Shown in pieces: positions 53,424 to 61,805 of a DNA stretch of 64,000 bases (within the stretch, counting starts at the first letter, position 1; every line of letters starts with the position of its first letter). Location of the stretch: positions 620,001-684,000 of the forward strand of contig NZ_LQAQ01000061.1 of assembly GCF_001583495.1 (NCBI RefSeq), written 5' to 3'. A model generated the notes under the pieces. That model made no database searches and had not been told where the DNA came from. It saw only the letters and a program-made list of their open reading frames with translations. The stretch comes from Flammeovirga sp. SJP92. GTDB taxonomy: Bacteria > Bacteroidota > Bacteroidia > Cytophagales > Flammeovirgaceae. A program made the position numbers and the translations under genes.

Positions 53424-54371
53424 ATGATAGAAAAGAAGCATCTTCATGAAGAATTTACAGTACCTAAAGCAGGAAAACAGGTACGTTTGGATCATTTTCT
53501 ATCTTTAAACCTTCCTAATAAAAGTAGAAACATCATTCAGAAGAAAATTAAAACTGAAATGGTGACTGTCAATGATAAAAAGTCAAAGGCAAGTTACCTG
53601 GTTAAACCGGATGACGTCATTCGTTGGTATGAACCTTTTAATAAACTTACAGAATTGCTAGAGTATGATTATCCCTTAGAAGTACTCCATGAAGACAGTG
53701 AGTGCATTGTAATCAACAAGCCTGCTCTGATGCCTATGCACCCTGGGCTAGGGAATTATGGCAATACTGTTCAGAACGCATTAAAAACTTATTATAGAAA
53801 AACGGATCAGAAAGAGGTACTCTTAAAAGACTGTATTGTTCAGCGTTTGGATAAAGATACAAGTGGAGTATTGGTTTTAGCGAAAACTGAACGTGCTAGA
53901 CAATTTTTAAGTCAGCAGTTTAAGAAAATGAAACCTCACAGAATTTATAATGCTTTGGTGTGGGGAAATGTAAAAGAGGATCAGGGAACGATTCATCAAC
54001 ATATTGGGAGGCATCCGGAAAATGAAAGAAGTATTGAAGTTTCCGTGGATAAGTCTTTTGGCAAAGAGGCTGTAACGCATTATAAGATACTACAGCGTTA
54101 TTCTAAGTTCACTTTGGTTGAATGCAGGTTGGAAACAGGTAGAACGCATCAGATCAGAGTTCACATGCAATTCCTTGGTCATCCCCTCGTTGGTGATCAA
54201 CGTTATGAGGTTTCCTATTTAATACTAGACCAAAAAGTTCAGAATCAGATCGGGCGTCATTGTCTACATGCTAAAACTTTACATTTTATCTCTCCCCTTG
54301 ATCAAAATACCGTACTGGAATTTGACTCCGCATTGCCTTCAGATATTACGGCACTGATAAAAAGTGTATAA
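53424..54371 (+). CDS. RluA-family pseudouridine synthase
   Basis: Modifies uridines in rRNA or tRNA. ATG 53424 gives MIEKKHLHEEFTV; the TTG frame to 53379 is not supported. An S4-like domain (VRLDHFLSLNLPNKSRNIIQ, short: LDHFLSLNLPNKSR) precedes the catalytic HRLDxxTSG form QRLDKDTSGVLVLAKT with catalytic Asp, then the GRTHQIRVHMQFLGHPLVGD block. 315 residues. RluC/RluD subtype cannot be told. Confidence 0.9.
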   Translation: MIEKKHLHEEFTVPKAGKQVRLDHFLSLNLPNKSRNIIQKKIKTEMVTVNDKKSKASYLVKPDDVIRWYEPFNKLTELLEYDYPLEVLHEDSECIVINKPALMPMHPGLGNYGNTVQNALKTYYRKTDQKEVLLKDCIVQRLDKDTSGVLVLAKTERARQFLSQQFKKMKPHRIYNALVWGNVKEDQGTIHQHIGRHPENERSIEVSVDKSFGKEAVTHYKILQRYSKFTLVECRLETGRTHQIRVHMQFLGHPLVGDQRYEVSYLILDQKVQNQIGRHCLHAKTLHFISPLDQNTVLEFDSALPSDITALIKSV

Positions 54372-54375
54372 AATA

Positions 54376-54408
54376 AAAAAAGACAAGCCCATAACGAACT
54401 TGTCTTTC
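54376..54408 (-). terminator. Terminator after tRNA-Asp cluster
   Basis: AAAGACAAG / CTTGTCTTT, followed on the minus strand by seven T; 13 bases past the last tRNA. Confidence 0.85.
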
Positions 54409-54420
54409 TCTTGAATTGGT

Positions 54421-54497
54421 TGGCGGAACAGACGGGACTCGAACCCGCGACCCCCTGCGTGACAGGCAGGTATTCTAACCAACTGAACTACTGCTCC
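54421..54497 (-). tRNA. tRNA-Asp (GTC), copy 3 in transcription order
   Basis: Full cloverleaf. Acceptor GGAGCAG/CTGTTCC, anticodon stem CCTGC/GCAGG with loop CTGTCAC (anticodon GTC), T-loop TTCGAGT. Discriminator G and an encoded CCA (54421-54423). Confidence 0.97.
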
Positions 54498-54532
54498 AGT
54501 CATCGGTTTTTGAAAGTTTGATGAAGACTTGT

Positions 54533-54609
54533 TGGCGGAACAGACGGGACTCGAACCCGCGCCCCCCTGCGTGACAGGCAGGTATTCTAACCATCTGAAC
54601 TACTGCTCC
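54533..54609 (-). tRNA. tRNA-Asp (GTC), middle copy, variant
   Basis: Same cloverleaf and anticodon GTC with encoded CCA. It differs from the other copies at two loop positions: A for T in the D-loop (CAGATGG) and G for T in the variable loop. Both changes avoid stems, so it should be functional. Confidence 0.95.
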
Positions 54610-54644
54610 AGTCATCGGTGTTTGAAAGTCTGATGAAGACTTGT

Positions 54645-54721
54645 TGGCGGAACAGACGGGACTCGAACCCGCGACCCCCTGCGTGACAGGCAGGTATTCT
54701 AACCAACTGAACTACTGCTCC
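54645..54721 (-). tRNA. tRNA-Asp (GTC), promoter-proximal copy
   Basis: Identical to the copy at 54421-54497. Preceded by an inverted-repeat leader and a matching promoter. Confidence 0.97.
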
Positions 54722-54759
54722 AGGTCGCTTTTTAAGAGGCGTTTTTCTTAAAAGCGATG

Positions 54760-54791
54760 CAAATATGCACCCTTGATTTGGATAATCCAAA
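54760..54791 (-). promoter_or_regulatory. Promoter of the tRNA-Asp cluster
   Basis: TTTG (54788-54791), 20-base spacer, CATATTTG (54760-54767), one mismatch to TAnnTTTG. Between it and the first tRNA lies a leader hairpin, CGCTTTTAAGA / TCTTAAAAAGCG with one bulge. Confidence 0.55.
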
Positions 54792-54872
54792 CTATAACGG
54801 GTATTAAAATTGTAATTTTATCTTAACAAAATCATAATACTCTGATTTACAACAATAAGATAAATCACAAAA

Positions 54873-56141
54873 TCATATCAAAAAGTTGAACATATCTTGA
54901 TTTTCGTTGAGAAGCTCAAATTTATAACCTCCTTGAGTCATTCGTTCTGTCAAACTATCGAAGTCTGAAGGGTACTTTACTTCAATCCCAACAATAGCTG
55001 GAGCCTTCTCTCTGTTCACTTTTTTCGTGTATTCAAAGTGAACAATATCGTCATTTGGACCTAAGACTTCAGCCAAGAATTCTCTTAAAGCACCTGCTCT
55101 CTGAGGGAATCTCACCATGAAATAATGTTTATAACCTTCATATAAAAGAGAACGTTCCTTGATCTCCTCCATACGTCCGATATCATTATTAGACCCACTT
55201 ACTACACAGACTACTCTCTTTCCTTTTATTTCATCTTTGATAGCATCCAAAGCCGAAATCGATAAAGCTCCTGCAGGCTCTACTACAATAGCATCCTCGT
55301 TGTATAGACGCAAAATAGTCGAGCATACTTTTCCTTCAGGTACTAAAATAACATCTTCTAAAAACTGCTTTGCGATTTTAAAAGTATTATCACCCACTCT
55401 TTGTACAGCGGCACCATCCACAAATTTCTCAATTTTAGGTAATGTTACCACTTCATCTTTGTCAATAGATACCTTCATCGCTGGAGCGCCTTCAGGTTCT
55501 ACTCCTATCAGCTTTGTATTAGGGCTGATTTGCTTGAAATAACTTCCTACACCAGATGACAGTCCACCACCACCAATTGGCATTACAAGGTAATCTATAT
55601 CGTCCTTAGCGTCTTCTAAGATCTCTAGTCCCACCGTACCTTGACCTTCTATTACTTTAGGATCATCAAAAGGATGGATAAATACTCTTCCTTCTTCCTC
55701 ACAACGTTGCATGGCTGCAGCATACGCATCATCAAAAGTATCTCCAGTCAGTACTACTTCCACCATATCTTTTCCCCACATTCTCACCTGACTTACCTTT
55801 TGGTTTGGTGTTGGGGCTGGCATATAAATCACGCCATGAATACCTAGCACTTTACAAGAATAAGCTACACCTTGAGCATGATTGCCTGCACTCGCACACA
55901 CAATACCTTTCTTCTGCTCATCAATTGATAAAGATGAAATCTTATTGTAAGCGCCTCTCAACTTGTAAGAGCGTACAATCTGAAGATCTTCTCTCTTCAA
56001 CCAAATATCAGCCTGATACCTTTCAGACAAGTTCATATTTCTCATTAAAGGTGTTCTAGTAACAACATCCTTTAATTTTCTATGTGCTTTTACGATAGAT
56101 TCCACACTCGGTAAACCTACCAATTCTTCTGTTTCTGCCAT
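54873..56141 (-). CDS. ilvA: Threonine ammonia-lyase (biosynthetic threonine dehydratase)
   Basis: First committed step of isoleucine synthesis: threonine to 2-oxobutanoate. PLP-binding SYKLRGAYN (Lys), the ASAGNHAQG loop and VMPIGGGGLSSG phosphate-binding loop are intact. A C-terminal regulatory ACT-like domain (about 335-422, HYFMVRFPQRAGALREF) allows isoleucine feedback. 422 residues. It follows the ilvC fragment but a terminator (56229-56256) lies between, so it may have its own promoter. Confidence 0.95.
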   Translation of the reverse strand: MAETEELVGLPSVESIVKAHRKLKDVVTRTPLMRNMNLSERYQADIWLKREDLQIVRSYKLRGAYNKISSLSIDEQKKGIVCASAGNHAQGVAYSCKVLGIHGVIYMPAPTPNQKVSQVRMWGKDMVEVVLTGDTFDDAYAAAMQRCEEEGRVFIHPFDDPKVIEGQGTVGLEILEDAKDDIDYLVMPIGGGGLSSGVGSYFKQISPNTKLIGVEPEGAPAMKVSIDKDEVVTLPKIEKFVDGAAVQRVGDNTFKIAKQFLEDVILVPEGKVCSTILRLYNEDAIVVEPAGALSISALDAIKDEIKGKRVVCVVSGSNNDIGRMEEIKERSLLYEGYKHYFMVRFPQRAGALREFLAEVLGPNDDIVHFEYTKKVNREKAPAIVGIEVKYPSDFDSLTERMTQGGYKFELLNENQDMFNFLI

Positions 56142-56228
56142 GATATTACCCTTTGATAAGGGCGGAAGTTTTTAGTAAAATAGATTTAAGTATTTAAAAC
56201 GCCAGTACTTATTATCCATTTAAAAAGT

Positions 56229-56256
56229 AAAAAGGGACAGCCGAAACCATCCCTTT
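56229..56256 (-). terminator. Terminator between ilvC fragment and ilvA
   Basis: On the minus strand AAAGGGATGG pairs with CTGTCCCTTT (two G-U pairs), loop TTTCGG, with further T after the stem. It would cut ilvA off from the main ilv transcript unless read through. Confidence 0.65.
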
Positions 56257-56264
56257 AAATGTAT

Positions 56265-56366
56265 CTATAGATAGAGGATTTTTTGAACTTCTTGAGCTGC
56301 TTTCAAAGGACATTCGTCACGTAGTACTACGTTATCAACTACTCCTCCGAAATTTAACTCTGACAT
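56265..56366 (-). pseudogene. ilvC: N-terminal fragment of ketol-acid reductoisomerase (ilvC remnant)
   Basis: A 33-codon frame, ATG to TAG. The product begins MSELNFGGVVDNVVLRDEC and continues PLKAAQEVQK. From memory of Bacteroidota IlvC, which starts with LNFGGVxENVVTREEFPL followed by a KAxEVLK segment, this aligns across about 28 residues. It then departs (ILYL, stop) where the NADP-binding GYGVQG region should begin. Place and strand match the expected ilvC slot between ilvN and ilvA. It starts 46 bases after the ilvN stop. A functional small peptide is the alternative; an alignment is needed to settle it. Confidence 0.65.
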
Positions 56367-56412
56367 AATAATTATTATCTGTAGTTCTTATCTTATGAAA
56401 GGTGATCTCACC

Positions 56413-56955
56413 TTACACTATTGCATCCTCTTGATCGTATTCTGCAAGTAAGCTACTGATCTCCTGACGTTCTTTTGATAATGAAATTCGTCCTGAGCGA
56501 CCAAACTGCATCAATCCATAAGGTTTTAGCTCTTCATACAAAGCGTGTGTTTCTTCTTCGTGACCTGTTTTCTCAATCACTAGGAAATCTGCTTTTGCTG
56601 CTAATATTCTTGCATGATTCTTTCTAACGATCTCCTCGACCATATCTGAATCCTTAAGGTTATCAACTGCTACTTTGTATAAAGCTACTTCCTGATAGAT
56701 TGTTTCGCTGTCTTCATATAGGAAACAACGCACTACATCGATTTGCTTCTCAATTTGCTTCGCTACCTTTTCCGCTGATTCTTTACAATCTGAATAGAAT
56801 ACAATCGTGAAACGGTGAACGTGCTCAATTTCTGAAGCTGAAGTAGTTAAACTTTCAATATTGATTTTTCTTCTTGTGAAGATGATGGAGATACGGTTCG
56901 TTAAGCCTACTACGTTCTCTGTAAAAATGGATAATGTGAATCTTTGCTTTTCCAT
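56413..56955 (-). CDS. ilvN: Acetolactate synthase, small (regulatory) subunit
   Basis: Regulates the large subunit and binds valine. N-terminal ACT domain RFTLSIFTENVVGLTNRISIIF and the conserved INIESLT segment, followed by the second regulatory region (DFLVIEKTGHEEETHALYEEL). 180 residues. It is 12 bases downstream of ilvB. A short AAGGTGA/TCACCTT palindrome overlaps its stop codon. Confidence 0.94.
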   Translation of the reverse strand: MEKQRFTLSIFTENVVGLTNRISIIFTRRKINIESLTTSASEIEHVHRFTIVFYSDCKESAEKVAKQIEKQIDVVRCFLYEDSETIYQEVALYKVAVDNLKDSDMVEEIVRKNHARILAAKADFLVIEKTGHEEETHALYEELKPYGLMQFGRSGRISLSKERQEISSLLAEYDQEDAIV

Positions 56956-56967
56956 AATCTTAATTTT

Positions 56968-58710
56968 TTACTTCAAACGAACTTCTGAAACTGCGGCACC
57001 TGTTTGGATCATTGGGAAAACGTTTGATTCTTTTTCCACAACTACTTCCAAGAAACATGGTCCTTCAGTGTTTAACCATTCGTCCATTTTATCACTTAAA
57101 GATTCTCTTGTCTCTGCTTTGTCAGCTTTGATGTAATACGACTCCGCTAACTTTACAAAATCTGGATTTACCATTTCAGTGAATGAGTAACGACTATCGA
57201 AGAATAATTCTTGCCATTGACGTACCATTCCAAGGAAACTATTATTAAGTACTAGAATCTTTACCGGGATTTTATATTGGAATATTGTCCCTAACTCTTG
57301 TACTGTCATTTGGTAACCGCCATCTCCAGAAATAGAAACGACTGTTCTGTCAGGTGCTCCCATTGCTGCTCCTAATGCAGCAGGCAATGCAAATCCCATA
57401 GTTCCCAAACCACCAGAACTTACAATACTGTCTGTACGTTTGAATTCATAATAGCGAGAAGCTTCCATTTGATGTTGTCCTACATCAGTAACGATTACCG
57501 CTTCACCTTTTGTTTTATCAGAAAGCATTTTGATTACTTCAGACATCTTCACTTTTTCAGTAGAAGAACCTAATGCATAATCTTTTACTTCTTTCTGTTC
57601 GATTTCATCACAAGCGTGGAATTCAGCTAACCATTCTTCATGTTTCGCTTCTTTCAACTTAGGAGTAATTCTTTCTAAAGCCGCTTTTGCATCTGAGATC
57701 ACAGCTACATCAGTTTTTACATTTTTATCAATCTCTGAAGGATCAATTTCAATGTGAATTACTTTTGCTTGTTTTGCATATCTTTTCAAATCACCTGTAA
57801 CACGATCATCAAAACGCATACCTACTGCAATCAAAAGATCACACTCATTTGTTTTGATATTCGGTCCGTAGTTACCATGCATTCCTAAATAACCAACATA
57901 TAAAGGATGGTCATGAGGAACAGCTGACAAACCTAATAGGGTTGATGCCATTGGAATTCCAGCTTTTTCAGCGAAAGCGAGTAACTCATTTTCAGCTTTA
58001 GAAAGCATTACACCATGACCTACCAAGATATATGGTTTTTTCGCCTTGTTGATTAAATCAGCTGCAACTTCAATTGATTCTTCCGAAGCAACTGGCACTG
58101 GCTTATAACTACGTACTTTTGTACAAGGTTTATATTCAAAGTCAACCTCTTCAAATTGAGCATCCTTTGTAATATCAATTAATACAGGACCTGGACGACC
58201 ACTTTTCGCAATGTAGAACGCTTTTGCAATCGCTTCAGGAATTTCAGATGCTTTTGTTACTTGGTAATTCCACTTCGTTACTGGAGTAGAAATACCTACA
58301 ACATCTGTCTCTTGGAATGCATCAGTTCCTAACAAATGAGAAGCTACTTGACCTGTGATAGCTACCATAGGAGTAGAATCAATCATTGCATCTGCAAGAC
58401 CTGTAATCAAGTTTGTCGCTCCTGGACCAGAAGTTGCAACACAGACACCCACTTTATGATTGACTCGAGAATATCCTTGTGCAGCATGAGCAGCACCCTG
58501 CTCGTGACGTACAAGAATGTGGTTTAACTTGTCCTCATAATGATAGAGCTTATCATACACTGGCATAATCGCTCCACCTGGGTAACCAAAGAGTGTATCT
58601 ACACCTTCCTCAATTAGTGCCATTAACACTGCCTCTGCTCCCGTTACTCTTTGTGGTTTTTGACCTACTGTCTTTGCTTCCTTGGCCATTTCTTTTGTCG
58701 CTGTACTCAT
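56968..58710 (-). CDS. ilvB: Acetolactate synthase, large (catalytic) subunit
   Basis: ThDP- and FAD-dependent enzyme condensing two pyruvate, or pyruvate with 2-oxobutanoate. The catalytic Glu is in RHEQGAAHAAQGY; the FAD region has VAITGQVASHLLGTDAFQE; the ThDP/Mg motif is GDGGYQMTVQEL. 580 residues. Third gene of the operon, 33 bases after ilvD. Confidence 0.97.
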   Translation of the reverse strand: MSTATKEMAKEAKTVGQKPQRVTGAEAVLMALIEEGVDTLFGYPGGAIMPVYDKLYHYEDKLNHILVRHEQGAAHAAQGYSRVNHKVGVCVATSGPGATNLITGLADAMIDSTPMVAITGQVASHLLGTDAFQETDVVGISTPVTKWNYQVTKASEIPEAIAKAFYIAKSGRPGPVLIDITKDAQFEEVDFEYKPCTKVRSYKPVPVASEESIEVAADLINKAKKPYILVGHGVMLSKAENELLAFAEKAGIPMASTLLGLSAVPHDHPLYVGYLGMHGNYGPNIKTNECDLLIAVGMRFDDRVTGDLKRYAKQAKVIHIEIDPSEIDKNVKTDVAVISDAKAALERITPKLKEAKHEEWLAEFHACDEIEQKEVKDYALGSSTEKVKMSEVIKMLSDKTKGEAVIVTDVGQHQMEASRYYEFKRTDSIVSSGGLGTMGFALPAALGAAMGAPDRTVVSISGDGGYQMTVQELGTIFQYKIPVKILVLNNSFLGMVRQWQELFFDSRYSFTEMVNPDFVKLAESYYIKADKAETRESLSDKMDEWLNTEGPCFLEVVVEKESNVFPMIQTGAAVSEVRLK

Positions 58711-58743
58711 ATTGAAACAATTTTGTACTTCTCTTATTACTGA

Positions 58744-60426
58744 TTAAAATTCATCAGTAACACATCCTTCAGATGCTGAAGAAACTGTTTTTATATATTT
58801 ATATAAGATTCCTTTCTTAAACTTAGGCTCTGGTGCTACCCACGCCTTTCTTCTTTCTGCCAATTCCTCGTCAGAAACTGCCACTTCGATTTTGTTAGTA
58901 ACCGCATCAATTGTGATGATATCACCATCCTCTACTAATGCTAAGTTACCACCAACTGCTGCTTCAGGTGTAATGTGTCCTACTACGAAACCGTGAGTAC
59001 CACCTGAGAAACGTCCATCAGTAATCAAAGCTACGTCTTTACCAAGACCTGCACCCATAATTGCTGAAGTTGGCTTTAACATCTCCGGCATACCAGGACC
59101 ACCTTTTGGACCTTCGTAACGGATCACAACCACTTCACCTTTGCTTACTTCTCCGTTAGAAATACCTTCAATCACAGCAAACTCATCGTTGAATACTTTT
59201 GCTGGACCTACGAACTTCTCACCTTCTTTACCAGTGATCTTTGCTACAGAACCTTCTGTTGCTAGGTTACCGTAAAGGATTTGTAAGTGACCAGTTGATT
59301 TGATTGGATTATCTTTAGGTCTCATCAAGTCTTGATCACTACCTAGTGGATCAACATCTGCTAAGTTTTCAGCAATTGTTTTACCAGTAACTGTCATACA
59401 AGAACCGTCTAATAAGCCCCAGTTCAATAATGTTTTCATTACTGCAGGGATACCACCTACTGCAAATACATCTTCCATCAAGTATTTACCTGAAGGCTTC
59501 AAGTCTGCAAAGAATGGCACTTTATCAGAAACTCTTTGAATATCATCTAATGTCAACTCAATGTCTGCTGCTTTCGCGATAGCCAACATATGCAATGTAG
59601 CATTTGTTGATCCACCTAAAGCCATAATTACAGCTAAAGCGTTTTCAAAAGATGCTTTCGTTAAGATATCTGATGGTTTTAAGTCTAACTCTAAAAGGTT
59701 ACGGATCGCAGGACCTAAGTTCTGGCACTCGTCTTTTTTGTTTTGACTTACTGCAGGGTTTGATGAAGAGTAAGGTAAACTCATACCCATTGCCTCAATC
59801 GCTGAAGCCATAGTGTTAGCAGTATACATACCACCACAAGCACCTGCACCTGGGATCGCATTTTTAATTACTCCCTTGTAATCTTCATCTGAAATTGTAC
59901 CGGCGATTTTTTCACCTAATGCTTCAAAAGCAGATACAATATTCAATTTTTTCTTTTTCCAGCATCCTGATGCAATAGTACCACCATACAACATGATTGT
60001 TGGACGGTTGACACGGCACATTGCCATCATGGCACCTGGCATATTTTTATCACAACCTACTACAGTAATTAAACCATCGTAGAATTGTCCGTTTGTAACT
60101 GTTTCAACTGAATCAGCAATGATATCTCTTGAAGGAAGAGAGTAACGCATACCGATAGTACCGTTTGTGATACCATCACTTACTCCAATAGTATTGAAAA
60201 TCAAGCCGACCATGTCTGACTTTTGAACACCCACTTTCACTTCAGCAGCAAGGCCGTTCAAGTGCATGTTACATGTGTTTCCCTCATATCCAGTACTAGC
60301 AATACCGATTTGAGGCTTGTTCATATCCTCTTCCGTCAACCCAATACCGTATAACATGGCCTGAGCTGCAGGCTGTGTATCGTCTTGAGTAATTGTGCGG
60401 CTATGCTTGTTTAACATCTCTGCCAT
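58744..60426 (-). CDS. ilvD: Dihydroxy-acid dehydratase
   Basis: Fe-S dehydratase producing the 2-oxoacids of valine and isoleucine. Cluster cysteines are visible in [18 protein letters not shown] and [15 protein letters not shown]; the C-terminal [16 protein letters not shown] form (here [12 protein letters not shown]) is present. 560 residues. Follows ilvE by 41 bases. Confidence 0.97.
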   Translation of the reverse strand: MAEMLNKHSRTITQDDTQPAAQAMLYGIGLTEEDMNKPQIGIASTGYEGNTCNMHLNGLAAEVKVGVQKSDMVGLIFNTIGVSDGITNGTIGMRYSLPSRDIIADSVETVTNGQFYDGLITVVGCDKNMPGAMMAMCRVNRPTIMLYGGTIASGCWKKKKLNIVSAFEALGEKIAGTISDEDYKGVIKNAIPGAGACGGMYTANTMASAIEAMGMSLPYSSSNPAVSQNKKDECQNLGPAIRNLLELDLKPSDILTKASFENALAVIMALGGSTNATLHMLAIAKAADIELTLDDIQRVSDKVPFFADLKPSGKYLMEDVFAVGGIPAVMKTLLNWGLLDGSCMTVTGKTIAENLADVDPLGSDQDLMRPKDNPIKSTGHLQILYGNLATEGSVAKITGKEGEKFVGPAKVFNDEFAVIEGISNGEVSKGEVVVIRYEGPKGGPGMPEMLKPTSAIMGAGLGKDVALITDGRFSGGTHGFVVGHITPEAAVGGNLALVEDGDIITIDAVTNKIEVAVSDEELAERRKAWVAPEPKFKKGILYKYIKTVSSASEGCVTDEF

Positions 60427-60467
60427 AATCTTTTAATATCTATTTGTTTGTCTGATTAGTCCTATAA

Positions 60468-61364
60468 TTAAATAATAGAGTAGTTATCATACTCACTCTG
60501 CGTCACAAACTGTCTGTATTTCTCAAACACCTCGCAACCAATTGTATCTTCCCAGTTCTTTTTCATTGGCTGACGGTCAATACTGCTGATGCCAGTAATC
60601 TGAGCTGCAGTACCAGTGAAGAACGCTCCGTCAATATCTTTTAGATCTTCCGGTTTGAATTGTCCTTCCACTACCTCAACACCTAAGCTTTTAGCTATTC
60701 CGAAAACTACATTTCTAGTAATTCCTGGGTAGATATGTCCTTTTTGAGAAGTATAAAGCTTTCCTCCTTTTTCAAAGAAGAAATTAGCACCTGTCCCTTC
60801 CGCTACATATCCTTCAACATCTAATAATAAAGCATCATCAAAACCTCTGTCTTTTGCTTCTGCAATAGAAACGATACTATTAATATAGTGTCCAGAGATT
60901 TTTGCCTCTACATTAAATGAATAAGGACTAGGACGTGTATATTTTGATATAGTGATATCTAATAAGTCTTTTCCTAAGAATTTATCCCATCTCCAAGCTG
61001 CAATAAACAAGTTATGCGTTTTGGTAGGTGTTAAATCCATATTGGCACTAGCATATACTAAAGGTCTAACATATGCATCAGTAAAGCCGTTTTCTTCAAG
61101 TAATTGATAAGTAATCCCTACTAATTCATCAACACTATAAGGTAAATCGAGGTGCATTGTTTTTGCAGCATCCAGGAAACGTGTGTAATGTTCCTTCGCT
61201 TTAAAAATATGCGGTCCCAATGCTGTATCATAAGCTCTTACAGCATCAAAAACACCATTACCATAGTGCAATGACTGAGAAAATAAATCAGCCTTTGCCT
61301 CTTCAGCTTTCACGAATTCTCCATTGTGGAAAATCACCGTATTTTTGTCATAATATTTCAACAT
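60468..61364 (-). CDS. ilvE: Branched-chain amino acid aminotransferase
   Basis: PLP-dependent class IV aminotransferase doing the last step of Val, Leu and Ile synthesis. SLHYGNGVFDAVRAYDT, AKISGHYINSIVSIAEAK (Lys for PLP in the SGHYINS region), DALLLDVEGYVAEGTGANFFFE and TGTAAQITGISSID are family motifs. 298 residues. First structural gene after the attenuator; ATG lies 62 bases beyond the attenuator T tract. Confidence 0.96.
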   Translation of the reverse strand: MLKYYDKNTVIFHNGEFVKAEEAKADLFSQSLHYGNGVFDAVRAYDTALGPHIFKAKEHYTRFLDAAKTMHLDLPYSVDELVGITYQLLEENGFTDAYVRPLVYASANMDLTPTKTHNLFIAAWRWDKFLGKDLLDITISKYTRPSPYSFNVEAKISGHYINSIVSIAEAKDRGFDDALLLDVEGYVAEGTGANFFFEKGGKLYTSQKGHIYPGITRNVVFGIAKSLGVEVVEGQFKPEDLKDIDGAFFTGTAAQITGISSIDRQPMKKNWEDTIGCEVFEKYRQFVTQSEYDNYSII

Positions 61365-61425
61365 GGCAGAAGACTATTAATTGGTTACACAACTACTTTT
61401 AAGATGATTTGGAATGTTTAAACAA

Positions 61426-61463
61426 TAAAAAAACCACTGTCAGAATTTTTGTCTTGACAATGG
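61426..61463 (-). terminator. Attenuator terminator of the ilv operon
   Basis: On the minus strand CCATTGTCA (61455-61463) pairs with TGACAGTGG (61434-61442), followed by seven T. It stands between leader peptide and ilvE. Confidence 0.85.
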
Positions 61464-61503
61464 CCGTTCTTTATTATGATTTATGCAATATAAGATCCTG
61501 CCA

Positions 61504-61575
61504 TTATCTTCCTTTGAGAAGGACGACAATAGTATTAATAATAATAAGGACGATATTTTGCGTTTTCTTCAACAT
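61504..61575 (-). CDS. ilv operon leader peptide (23 aa)
   Basis: ATG 61575 to TAA 61504. Residues 8-20 read IVLIIINTIVVLL: eleven of thirteen are Ile, Val or Leu. The start is about 13 bases into the predicted transcript. A second frame from ATG 61585 encodes a Tyr-ending peptide and is not BCAA-rich. It senses charging of branched-chain tRNAs rather than having a function of its own. Confidence 0.8.
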   Translation of the reverse strand: MLKKTQNIVLIIINTIVVLLKGR

Positions 61576-61594
61576 TTTCGATCATTGTTTACAT

Positions 61595-61627
61595 CAAATA
61601 TAAAGATCTAACTTTTTATTTTGCAAA
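61595..61627 (-). promoter_or_regulatory. Promoter of the ilv operon
   Basis: TTTG (61624-61627), 21-base spacer, TATATTTG (61595-61602), an exact TAnnTTTG. Transcription would start near 61588, just before the leader peptide. The remaining gap to 61805 shows no further feature. Confidence 0.7.
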
Positions 61628-61805
61628 TATATATACGAATGAAGGATTAGTTTTTAGAAATAATTACGAATTCTAAACTATGTTTTTTCTTTATTTCATA
61701 GATGAAACATTGATTTTAATATATTAGAGCAAAGTAATAAATATTATTCCTAATGATTTTTCATATCTATTATATTTGTAAAAAATGCAATAAAAGTGTT
61801 GTTAT

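Larger units (their letters stand above)
54421..54721. repeat. Tandem tRNA-Asp array, 112-bp unit
   Basis: Three tRNA genes spaced exactly 112 bases apart. The two 35-base spacers (54498-54532, 54610-54644) are nearly identical, differing at two positions, so whole units were duplicated. Confidence 0.9.
61426..61585 (-). promoter_or_regulatory. Ribosome-mediated transcription attenuator of the ilv operon
   Basis: GATAATGGC (61500-61508), which contains the leader stop codon, can pair with GCCATTGTC (61456-61464, one G-U). The latter is also the 5' arm of the terminator. Stalling on Ile/Val/Leu codons leaves the upstream arm free and favours antitermination; a ribosome reaching the stop covers it and lets the terminator form. 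The layout follows the classic enterobacterial design but was read from sequence only. Confidence 0.8.

Noticed and set aside
54421-54721. Regular repeats that could look like a CRISPR array next to the Cas6-like gene
   Set aside because: The repeats are complete tRNA-Asp genes with cloverleaf and CCA; the spacers are alike rather than unique.
54587-54790. Minus-strand reading frame across a tRNA-Asp
   Set aside because: It overlaps a structured tRNA gene and promoter; an artefact of open frame in non-coding DNA.
61535-61585. Alternative leader frame from ATG 61585 ending in three Tyr codons
   Set aside because: Not enriched for branched-chain residues and its stop does not overlap the antiterminator arm; the frame from 61575 fits the regulation.
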